DNA of 21,185 bases, from the NCBI GenBank assembly GCA_045637205.1, contig JAZTYY010000043.1, positions 1 to 21,185 on the forward strand, in the 5' to 3' direction. The translations under genes were made by a program, and so were the position numbers. Source of the stretch: RGIG4608 sp045637205. GTDB taxonomy: Bacteria > Bacillota > Clostridia > Oscillospirales > CAG-272. Positions 1 through 6,164 of the stretch are shown piece by piece; position 1 is the stretch's first letter, and every line of letters starts with the position of its first letter. The notes beneath the pieces were generated by a model. The model had not been told where the DNA came from and did not search any database. It was given only the letters and a program-made list of their open reading frames with translations.

Positions 1-16
1 CACCTCAGATGAAATC

Positions 17-107
17 AAATCCGCCATCATAACCTTGCCGTAAGGCAGATTTCATCGCGTAGCGATTTCATCCACGTTAGTGGATTTATTCCGACGCAGG
101 CGGATTT
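17..107. repeat. Branched palindromic intergenic repeat
   Basis: An outer inverted repeat, AAATCCGCC (17-25) with GGCGGATTT (99-107), encloses three small perfect hairpins: TGCC-GTAA-GGCA (36-47), ATCGC-GTA-GCGAT (54-66) and ATCCAC-GTTA-GTGGAT (70-85). The hairpins are separated by TTTCA-like spacers. The fold would be a four-way junction in RNA or a cruciform in DNA. It has no coding potential and lies beyond the terminator of tRNA-Pro. It resembles the palindromic-unit families that are scattered in many copies through Clostridia genomes; that resemblance is from memory and copy number cannot be tested here. Confidence 0.7.
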
Positions 108-111
108 AGTT

Positions 112-152
112 AAAAAAGACTGCAATTTTGTATCAAAATTACAGTCTTTTTT
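112..152 (-). terminator. Intrinsic terminator of tRNA-Pro
   Basis: A long hairpin pairs AAAAAAGACTG (112-122) and the following bases with CAGTCTTTTTT (142-152) around a short loop near TAT (131-133). On the minus strand it starts at the tRNA 3' end and is followed by the T-run that copies the A-run at 112-117. It is symmetric, so it could also act on plus-strand transcripts. Confidence 0.85.
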
Positions 153-227
153 GGTCGAGATGACAGGACTCGAACCTGCGGCATCGTGCTCCCAAAGCAC
201 GCGCGCTACCAGCTGCGCCACATCTCG
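152..227 (-). tRNA. tRNA-Pro (anticodon UGG)
   Basis: The minus strand reads CGAGATG (acceptor 5' strand), then GTGGCGCAGCTGGTAGCGC (D-arm region), then an anticodon arm CGTGC-TTTGGGA-GCACG with anticodon TGG, a variable loop, the T-arm with GGTTCGAGTCC, acceptor 3' strand CATCTCG, discriminator A, and an encoded CCA (154-152). Its length is 76 nt and all four stems pair. Decoding is proline CCN through UGG. No consensus -35 box lies directly upstream; a TATAAT at 240-235 has no partner at the right spacing. The consensus promoter is farther up, at 430-458, before the broken tRNA copy, so the intact gene may depend on a longer precursor transcript. Confidence 0.95.
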
Positions 228-256
228 TTATTAAATTATATTTATATTTTCAAGAC

Positions 257-389
257 GTGCTTTGTCCGCCCACTCGCGTCGCATAGTCGTCTTGCTTCGC
301 AAATAATTTGCTTGCAACACTCCTTGCTTTGGCTCCACCGTTTGCCAAAAACGATACCCAATCGTTTTTGCCTCACTAACCCAAAGCAC
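257..389 (-). repeat. Segment with inverted termini between broken and intact tRNA-Pro
   Basis: This 133-bp stretch is bounded by an 8-bp perfect inverted repeat, GTGCTTTG (257-264) and CAAAGCAC (382-389). The right copy is also the anticodon-arm sequence of the broken tRNA. Inside are a perfect 10-bp hairpin CAAAAACGAT-ACCCA-ATCGTTTTTG (346-370) and a palindrome GCAAAT-A-ATTTGC (299-311). No convincing gene was found. It could be a small non-autonomous repeat or a piece that came in with the tRNA duplication. Its palindromes suggest an interspersed repeat, which would need a genome search. Confidence 0.5.
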
Positions 390-415
390 TCTACTACCAG
401 CTGCGCCACATCTCG
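380..415 (-). pseudogene. Truncated 5' half of a second tRNA-Pro
   Basis: The minus strand from 415 repeats the first 22 nt of the intact tRNA-Pro exactly (acceptor 5' strand plus D-arm). It then diverges (TAGA in place of CGCGC) and returns to GTGCTTTGGG, reaching just past the anticodon TGG at 380. The anticodon 3' strand, variable loop, T-arm and acceptor 3' strand are absent. The replaced bases also break the D-stem. It cannot fold as a tRNA alone, so it is called a remnant. It sits 8 nt downstream of the predicted transcription start of a consensus promoter and will probably be transcribed ahead of the intact gene. Confidence 0.8.
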
Positions 416-429
416 TTTACGACTTTACA

Positions 430-458
430 ATTATATCAAATAAAATCATCTTTGTCAA
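430..458 (-). promoter_or_regulatory. Sigma-A promoter for the tRNA-Pro region
   Basis: On the minus strand TTGACA (458-453), a 17-bp spacer and TATAAT (435-430) match the sigma-A consensus at every position. The expected start is near 423, just before the broken tRNA half (415). The intact tRNA begins 188 nt further on. Confidence 0.85.
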
Positions 459-495
459 CCTATATCGCCTAAATTTATAATTAATTTTTACTACA

Positions 496-525
496 AAAAC
501 GGACAGCCTCACAACTGTCCGTTTT
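496..525 (-). terminator. Intrinsic terminator of the zinc-ribbon gene
   Basis: An 11-bp perfect stem, AAAACGGACAG (496-506) with CTGTCCGTTTT (515-525), and an 8-nt loop lie 16 bp past the stop codon of the gene ending at 542. On the minus strand the stem ends in a T-run, as expected for Rho-independent termination. Confidence 0.85.
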
Positions 526-541
526 ATTGCAATATTCACTC

Positions 542-949
542 TTACAAATCCAACAAATTTGGATCAACGTATTCAACAACAAAGGAATTTGTCCAAAAAC
601 CTGCCTTTATATAAACCTTGGTATAAACAACGGGTGTTTGTGGTGTTATATTAACCACCAAATCTTGACAGCCTCGGCTCATTCCAACAGCAGAGTGAAT
701 TGTATACGTTCCGTATGGAACGGGGATACGCAACAATTCTTTATTTCCAATATAACCAAAAGGAAGTCCATTTAAATACAAGCCGAAGCCACCCGCAATA
801 CCGTAAGGAGATCCTTGACGATATATATAAATATATCCACAATCCCCAAAATATGTATATTGATTACATTTAGGACATGGGTCGTTAATTGAATAAACAT
901 TGCTTGCTTCACCACAATGTGCGCATTTAATTCTTAATTTTGCCGGCAT
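542..949 (-). CDS. Small zinc-ribbon protein with C-terminal beta-rich DUF2846/PEGA-like domain
   Basis: The protein is 135 aa with no signal peptide and no clear membrane helix. Residues 9-28 hold two knuckles, CAHC and CPKC (C9, C12, C25, C28), which form a probable zinc ribbon. Residues about 40-130 are beta-rich, with a short extension strand (LYLNGLPFGYI), a PYGTYTIH turn and alternating hydrophobic strands. That layout resembles PEGA or DUF2846-type domains, where a small carbohydrate- or surface-related beta-sandwich displays a G-x-Y turn; this assignment is by pattern only. The start is supported by AAAGGGGGA on the minus strand about 8 nt upstream. The gene is monocistronic, with its own promoter at 983-1011 and terminator at 496-525. 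The function is unknown. Zinc ribbon plus beta domain is typical of small stress- or scaffold-type proteins of Firmicutes. Confidence 0.75.
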   Translation of the reverse strand: MPAKLRIKCAHCGEASNVYSINDPCPKCNQYTYFGDCGYIYIYRQGSPYGIAGGFGLYLNGLPFGYIGNKELLRIPVPYGTYTIHSAVGMSRGCQDLVVNITPQTPVVYTKVYIKAGFWTNSFVVEYVDPNLLDL

Positions 950-982
950 TTTATAATCCCCCTTTTATATTTTTACACAATC

Positions 983-1011
983 ATTCTATCACAAAAATTT
1001 TTTTGTGTCAA
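983..1011 (-). promoter_or_regulatory. Sigma-A promoter of the zinc-ribbon gene
   Basis: On the minus strand TTGACA (1011-1006), 17 bp, TAGAAT (988-983). The spacer contains an A-run followed by a T-run. The start codon is at 949, giving a leader of about 27 nt. Confidence 0.75.
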
Positions 1012-1038
1012 TATATCAATTTATATTTAATAACAAAT

Positions 1039-1062
1039 GGGGACGACCCATTAGTCGTCCCC
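1039..1062 (-). terminator. Hairpin terminator after the MMPL exporter
   Basis: GGGGACGAC (1039-1047) and GTCGTCCCC (1054-1062) form a 9-bp GC-rich stem with loop CCATTA, 11 bp beyond the stop codon. On the minus strand the following bases are ATTTGTTATT, an interrupted T-run, so termination may be less efficient than at the other sites in the window. Confidence 0.7.
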
Positions 1063-1073
1063 TATAATTTTAT

Positions 1074-4000
1074 TTATTTGGATTTTTTGTGGCTCATTTT
1101 TGCCTTCAATGCTTCCATTTTAGCTTTTCTTGCTTCTTTTCTTGCCAACTTTTCCTCTTTAGTCTTTTTGCGATAAGTCAACTTAAGAACAAATCCGTCA
1201 AGACAGTAAAGAACTGAAGGAAGAACAAGTGTAATCATAAGAACTGAAACAAGTGTTCCTATCGCGAGCAAGAATCCAACTGTTGAAATGGATTTCAAGC
1301 TTGCAACCAAGCCTACGACAAATCCACAAACGATAAGGATTATACCGGATGTAAATATTGTAGGAATTGCAGACTTAACTGCGGTATAGAGCGCATCCTT
1401 CTTATCCATTGTCTTACGGTAATCAAGATAGTTGGTTGACATCAAAATTCCATAGTCAATGGTTGAGCCCATCAAAATACACGTTGCAATAATGTAGCTC
1501 ATAAAGAAGACGGGATTTCCTGTTATACGTGTTGAGGACATTGCTATCCAAATAGCGCCCTGAATAACCGTTACAAGCACTGTGGGAAGAGATGCAGACT
1601 TGAATATAAGAGCAATGATAAGGAAAATTGAAATTATTGTAAATATTGTAATAATCTGATTATCCTTTTCAAACGTTTCCTGAAGCTCATATGTAGAAAT
1701 CATTTGTCCTGCAACGTGAGCGTCGGGGCCAAATGTTTCCTTTACAGCCGCCAAAAGATAGTTAACAAATGCTGTTGAATCAACACCCTCATTGGGAAGG
1801 TCAACGGAAAGAAGAATTCTATTATATTTTTCACCGCAGAACAATGACTCAACGTTAACAATTGCCTGCTTTCTTTCTTCAACCTTTGCCTTGTATTCAT
1901 CGGTCAACTGCTTGTTCAATGTGTGATTGGGATCATTCATGCTTTCAACAACGTAGTTAAGAAGGTCAATCGCAATAATCTTATCGGTCATGCCGTCCTC
2001 ATATTCACTAACGTGCTGAATATATATCGCATAAACGTCTTCCTTGCTAAGGGGATCTGAAGAAGGAGTAATACTCTGAACCTCTGCTCTCAACTTATTA
2101 AGCAAATCAGTCATGTCGGTGTAATTGTATTTTTCGGCGCTGGAAACGAACTTATCAACCTTGATAACGTCCAAAAGCTTAAGCTTACTTTCTTCAGAAA
2201 CGTTACCTGCGACAGTTTTGTTTGATGCTATTGTTTCATTAACAAACGTAATGAAATCTATACCCCTGATTTTTTCATTGGGGATAACACCCTTGCTGTC
2301 AAAATACATGATGTATGCCTGCTGAACTGCAGTTTCAGTAGCATTTATTTCGCGCGTCTCGTTGGTAAGAGCCAAAACTACCTTTTCAACGATGGGCAAA
2401 AATTCTGTATATTCGCAGTTGTCGTCAATCACGTCATAAACATATGTATAATTTTTAATATACATTCTTGTTTCTTCATCCAACATACCGGAAATCTTGT
2501 CAATCAATCTAAGAATGTCAACAAGCTTTGCTCTATCGTTTGTCTTGGGGCATGCTGAGAAAAGAATGTCGCATGCACCTGAAACCCAAGCCTCATCACC
2601 GAATCTTTCTTTTCCGAATTGCTTAAATTCTTCACGGTTTACGGTCATGTTCATTTGTGTCTTGAAATCAACCAAGCCTGTCGCAAGCTCAGTAAGATCG
2701 GCAGCGGTCTGTTCATCCATCAAGGTCTTGCCGGACTCATCCTCAGTCATTTTAACCATGAAATTAAGCATTGTTTCAAAGTCAACGTTGGATTTATCAA
2801 AGGCATCCTCTTCGTATCTTTCCCAAATGTACAAGCCGTACATCTGACGAATTTGGAAGAGGCTAAGGCCTGTATCTGCCATAACTCCGGTTGAAACAAG
2901 ATCGTACATTTCATCAGCTGTATGTGTGCCGTTTACAATCTTATAAATAACTGAAAGGGTTTGAAGTGTGCGAACGGTATTTTCATCGGCATACTTATAG
3001 TCTTCACCCTCAGCAGGTGTAAGGAATTTAGCTGCGAAATCAACAAATTCAATGGGAGTAATTACTCTATGCTCGGGGTCATTGTTGCGTGAATGGTAGA
3101 AAGCAAACAAGCTTCTGGCATCACTGATGGGAATGTTGAGCTTACTTGCAGCCATTTCAACGGTATATTCCTCCAAAACGGTGCTTGAATAAGCTGTATA
3201 GCCCTTATATGAAGCATTTCCCTTAGAATCCACAAAGCTCTGAAGCTTATTGTGCAAATCTCTTTCGCTATCCCAGTTATCGCGGTTGTTGTGAGGATAT
3301 ACCACAACAACAGTATTTGTAGAACCGAATGTGTTTTCAATATTTTCGTTGGGTGTTGCTGTGTCAGTGAATGAATATGAGTTGCTAAACTGCAAACCGC
3401 CGCAAACCATAATCAAAGCCAAAGCAACCAAAATGATTGCCTTTCCACCCTTGAACGCTATGCGACACAAGAATTTTCCTGTAATAACCACGTCGCGTTT
3501 TGAAAGCTTTTGCATGATCTTATCAAAGATAAGAAGCAATGCAGGAAGAAGCGTAAGAGATGTAAGCATTGAAATTATAATACCCTTTGTAAGAACGATA
3601 CCAATATCAAAGCCTATCTTCATTGTCATAAAGAGAAGAGCCAAAAGTCCTGCAATAGTTGTTGCAGCACTTGCCAAAACAGGCTTAAAGGTCACCTTAA
3701 CTGCCTTCTTCATTGCATCGTGCTTGTCCTCATAATCTCCTTTGATTGCTCTGAAGTTATGAAGCAAAACGATGCTATAGTCAACGGACAACGCAAGCTG
3801 CAAAATAGCCGCAACTGCATTTGTTATGTATGAAATTTCACCAAAAATAACGTTGGTTCCCATGTTGATAAGAACCGCAATACCACTGGATACGAGAAGA
3901 ACAACGGGTTCAAGCCAAGAATTTGCCATAATAAGCATAATTGCCATAGCCAAAATCACCGCAACCACAAGAATGATTACGATTTCACTTCTCATTGTGT

Positions 4001-4454
4001 TACGCATGTCAATCTTTTCAACAACTGCACCGCCGTAATTTGTTTTTCCTTCATAGTGATCATCAAGCCCTGCCTTGATATTTTCAAGAACCTCGGCCGC
4101 TGATGATGAATACTCATCTCCTCGTGTAATAACCGCAAAGAGTGCGTTTCCATCCTTATAATAATTTATATCATTTGCACTGAAATTAACAAAAAGAACG
4201 TCAGGTACCGCTTTGATAACGTCCATTACCTCATACGCCTCGTCCTTGGTAATTCCTTCAACCATAACTTGAATGTTTCCGGTTGTACCAAAGTCGTTTT
4301 CCATAATGTTCAAAGAAATCTTTGTTTCAGTAGATTCATCAAGATAATCTGAAATATTGTAGTTAATAGAAACTGATCCCATAAGAATCACACTGAACAC
4401 TATCATTACAGCAAAAATTGCTATAACAATATATTTGCTTGATTGCTTCTTCAT
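1074..4454 (-). CDS. MMPL/RND-superfamily exporter with greatly enlarged second extracytoplasmic domain
   Basis: The protein is 1126 aa. Membrane helix 1 is at about 8-28, followed by a first outer domain (about 30-150) and a block of five helices (about 156-310). That block contains the RND-type proton-relay motif LSVDYSIVL (D225). Helix 7 lies near 338-353, then a second outer domain of about 560 residues (360-930), then five helices (about 932-1090) with the matching motif STIDYGIL (aspartate near 1000). The tail is a Lys/Arg/Ala-rich cytoplasmic segment (about 1094-1126). Two symmetric halves, each with an Asp-Tyr pair in its fourth helix, mark a proton-driven MMPL/HAE3-type pump for lipids, hydrophobic drugs or surface molecules. 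Simple MMPL pumps such as YdfJ are near 700-750 aa, so the second loop accounts for the excess. The start has GAGGAG on the minus strand 8 nt upstream. Own promoter (4518-4546); substrate not inferable. Confidence 0.9.
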   Translation of the reverse strand: MKKQSSKYIVIAIFAVMIVFSVILMGSVSINYNISDYLDESTETKISLNIMENDFGTTGNIQVMVEGITKDEAYEVMDVIKAVPDVLFVNFSANDINYYKDGNALFAVITRGDEYSSSAAEVLENIKAGLDDHYEGKTNYGGAVVEKIDMRNTMRSEIVIILVVAVILAMAIMLIMANSWLEPVVLLVSSGIAVLINMGTNVIFGEISYITNAVAAILQLALSVDYSIVLLHNFRAIKGDYEDKHDAMKKAVKVTFKPVLASAATTIAGLLALLFMTMKIGFDIGIVLTKGIIISMLTSLTLLPALLLIFDKIMQKLSKRDVVITGKFLCRIAFKGGKAIILVALALIMVCGGLQFSNSYSFTDTATPNENIENTFGSTNTVVVVYPHNNRDNWDSERDLHNKLQSFVDSKGNASYKGYTAYSSTVLEEYTVEMAASKLNIPISDARSLFAFYHSRNNDPEHRVITPIEFVDFAAKFLTPAEGEDYKYADENTVRTLQTLSVIYKIVNGTHTADEMYDLVSTGVMADTGLSLFQIRQMYGLYIWERYEEDAFDKSNVDFETMLNFMVKMTEDESGKTLMDEQTAADLTELATGLVDFKTQMNMTVNREEFKQFGKERFGDEAWVSGACDILFSACPKTNDRAKLVDILRLIDKISGMLDEETRMYIKNYTYVYDVIDDNCEYTEFLPIVEKVVLALTNETREINATETAVQQAYIMYFDSKGVIPNEKIRGIDFITFVNETIASNKTVAGNVSEESKLKLLDVIKVDKFVSSAEKYNYTDMTDLLNKLRAEVQSITPSSDPLSKEDVYAIYIQHVSEYEDGMTDKIIAIDLLNYVVESMNDPNHTLNKQLTDEYKAKVEERKQAIVNVESLFCGEKYNRILLSVDLPNEGVDSTAFVNYLLAAVKETFGPDAHVAGQMISTYELQETFEKDNQIITIFTIISIFLIIALIFKSASLPTVLVTVIQGAIWIAMSSTRITGNPVFFMSYIIATCILMGSTIDYGILMSTNYLDYRKTMDKKDALYTAVKSAIPTIFTSGIILIVCGFVVGLVASLKSISTVGFLLAIGTLVSVLMITLVLPSVLYCLDGFVLKLTYRKKTKEEKLARKEARKAKMEALKAKMSHKKSK

Positions 4455-4517
4455 AAAAATTCTCCTCTGGAATAAATAGTATTAAAACCGATATTTTCGC
4501 ATTTTAAATACACAGTA

Positions 4518-4546
4518 ATTATATCATAAAATCAACTCAAAATCAA
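4518..4546 (-). promoter_or_regulatory. Sigma-A promoter of the MMPL exporter
   Basis: On the minus strand TTGATT (4546-4541), 17 bp, TATAAT (4523-4518). The leader to the start codon at 4454 is about 57 nt. The rest of 4455-4654 shows no gene and no other clear signal. Confidence 0.75.
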
Positions 4547-4654
4547 CACTTATTTACAAAGACCACAAAACATTGTTAAATTAGGACAAAAATGCTCCTT
4601 AAAATACCCCTATTTTTCTATTCTTTTATTATATTTTTGATAGAAATGTCAAAA

Positions 4655-4684
4655 AAAGACCGCAGAAAAAATTCTGCGGTCTTT
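4655..4684 (-). terminator. Terminator at the end of the opp operon
   Basis: A perfect 13-bp stem, AAAGACCGCAGAA (4655-4667) with TTCTGCGGTCTTT (4672-4684), and a 4-nt loop. On the minus strand it is followed by an uninterrupted T-run (A-run 4651-4657 on the plus strand), making it the most canonical terminator in the window. It lies 11 bp after the stop codon of the last operon gene. Confidence 0.9.
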
Positions 4685-4695
4685 AAATTTAACTA

Positions 4696-5082
4696 TTATA
4701 AATGATAAAACAAAAGCATAAGTCCGGAAACTAAGAAAAATCCTGCGCCGGTGATAAGCAAGAAACCAAAGCTACGATCTCTGTTACCCTTGCTCTGCTT
4801 ATAGTCATAATAAGTTGTGTATTTATTCTTCTTTTGCTTTCTAAAAACGTCAGCAAAGCTTGTTAAAGCGAAGGTCAAACCGTCGAATGCGCCCTCGTTG
4901 CTAACAAACACAAGACCTCCCATGCCCATAATCAATACCGAGGGTACGAAAAAGCTATCGGACAAGATGTGGAAAATTTCAACCGCTGTGGTAGCATTGA
5001 AAATTCCCTGTGAATATGCAACAACAAAAGCACCTAACAAGCCTGCACATATTGTAAGTAAGTATTTTTTAAGATTACTCAT
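4696..5082 (-). CDS. DUF3899-type small membrane protein, last gene of the opp operon
   Basis: The protein is 128 aa with three predicted membrane helices, at about 6-22, 44-62 and 106-126. A basic and Tyr-rich loop (about 80-102, KQKKNKYTTYYDYK) separates helices 2 and 3. The pattern of a SDSFF motif before helix 2, a SNEGAFDGLTF stretch after it, a KY-rich loop and a last helix is what I recall of DUF3899, an uncharacterised Firmicutes family. The start overlaps the end of oppF by 8 nt, and the shared terminator follows immediately, so it is cotranscribed and probably translationally coupled. Co-placement with the importer suggests an accessory or assembly role, but that is inference only. 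In other genomes the family can also occur elsewhere. Confidence 0.75.
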   Translation of the reverse strand: MSNLKKYLLTICAGLLGAFVVAYSQGIFNATTAVEIFHILSDSFFVPSVLIMGMGGLVFVSNEGAFDGLTFALTSFADVFRKQKKNKYTTYYDYKQSKGNRDRSFGFLLITGAGFFLVSGLMLLFYHL

Positions 5083-6163
5083 GTGCTTCGCCTGACAATT
5101 CTGCCTGATATTTCAAGAATTCCTCTGTATTACAGTATACAAAGTGGCCGGGAGATACCTCTCTCATGCTGGGACCTTCCTTAGAATAATCGTGGTCGAG
5201 CATGGGGTTGTAAGTAACTCTCTTACGGTTCTTTTCTGTAATGGGGTCAGGAAGAGGAATAGCTGAAAGCAATGAACGAGTGTAAGGATGGAAGGGATGT
5301 GCGAAAAGCTCATCACTTGTTCCAAGCTCAACAATCTTACCAAAGTACATAACTGCAATTCTATGAGAGAAGTACTTAACTACCGCAAGGTCGTGCGCGA
5401 TAAAGAGGATTGTAAGACCCATCTTTTCTGAAAGCTCATTAAGAAGGTTGATAACCTGCGCCTGAATAGAAACGTCAAGCGCGGAGATGGGTTCGTCAGC
5501 AATGATAAGCTCGGGATTCATAATAACCGCACGAGCGATACCGATACGCTGTCTTTGTCCACCTGAGAACTCGTGAGGATAACGGGATGCGTGCTCCTGA
5601 ACAAGTCCAACTGTTTCAAGCATCTTATAAACCTGCTCGTCAATAAACTTCTTATCCTTAACACCACGAATTACAAGACCTTCAGCGATAATATCGCGAA
5701 CTGTCATACGGGGGTCAAGAGATGCAATGGGGTCCTGGAAGATCATCTGAATCTCGTTGATAAGCTTATTATCCTTATTCTTACGAGACCATCTCTTGTG
5801 ATCTGCCTGTGCCGCCTTAATTTCAGCGCGATTTACTTCGATAATTCTATCGCGTTCTTCTGTTGTGATCTTGCCTTCGTCGCAATCCTTGCGCGCCTGC
5901 TTGATGGCATCCTTATAAGAACGAACACCTGCACAAATACGCTCTCCCTTATAATATACAGAACCACCTGTGATATCATAAAGACGGATAATTGAACGAC
6001 CTGTTGTAGTCTTACCACAACCGGATTCACCTACAAGGCCGAATACTTCGCCCTTGTAGATGTCAAAGCTTACTTTATCAACAGCTTTAAGCTCGTGCTT
6101 ACCCAATTTGAAGTACTGCTGAAGGTTGTCGACTTTTAATAAAACTTCTTTATTTTCTGCCAT
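5075..6163 (-). CDS. oppF: Oligopeptide ABC transporter ATP-binding protein OppF
   Basis: The protein is 362 aa and is one of two ATPases that power peptide uptake from the cytoplasmic face. Visible in order are Walker A GESGCGKT (45-52), Q-loop FQDP (Q143), signature FSGGQRQRI (199-207), Walker B LIIADEP (219-225), a D-loop SALD, the H-loop in FIAHD, and the OppF-type end with HPYTRSLLSAIP. The chosen start is the ATG at 6163, which has AGGAGA 8 nt upstream and follows the oppD stop by one base. A longer reading from 6193 would lie inside oppD and has no better ribosome site. Residues about 78-135 are a charged helical insert between Walker A and the Q-loop that standard OppF lacks (excess about 45-55 aa). 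Stop overlaps the next gene by 8 nt. Confidence 0.93.
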   Translation of the reverse strand: MAENKEVLLKVDNLQQYFKLGKHELKAVDKVSFDIYKGEVFGLVGESGCGKTTTGRSIIRLYDITGGSVYYKGERICAGVRSYKDAIKQARKDCDEGKITTEERDRIIEVNRAEIKAAQADHKRWSRKNKDNKLINEIQMIFQDPIASLDPRMTVRDIIAEGLVIRGVKDKKFIDEQVYKMLETVGLVQEHASRYPHEFSGGQRQRIGIARAVIMNPELIIADEPISALDVSIQAQVINLLNELSEKMGLTILFIAHDLAVVKYFSHRIAVMYFGKIVELGTSDELFAHPFHPYTRSLLSAIPLPDPITEKNRKRVTYNPMLDHDYSKEGPSMREVSPGHFVYCNTEEFLKYQAELSGEAHE

Positions 6164-6164
6164 A

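Noticed and set aside
27..221. 64-codon frame on the minus strand over the tRNA-Pro region
   Set aside because: It runs through the tRNA and its terminator and encodes nothing protein-like.
257..415. Intron inside a tRNA-Pro gene
   Set aside because: The broken tRNA lacks any 3' half before the next tRNA begins, and no group I core elements could be seen.
186..443. 85-codon plus-strand frame over the tRNA and remnant
   Set aside because: It crosses the tRNA, the repeat segment and the remnant, has no ribosome site, and lies opposite the promoter.
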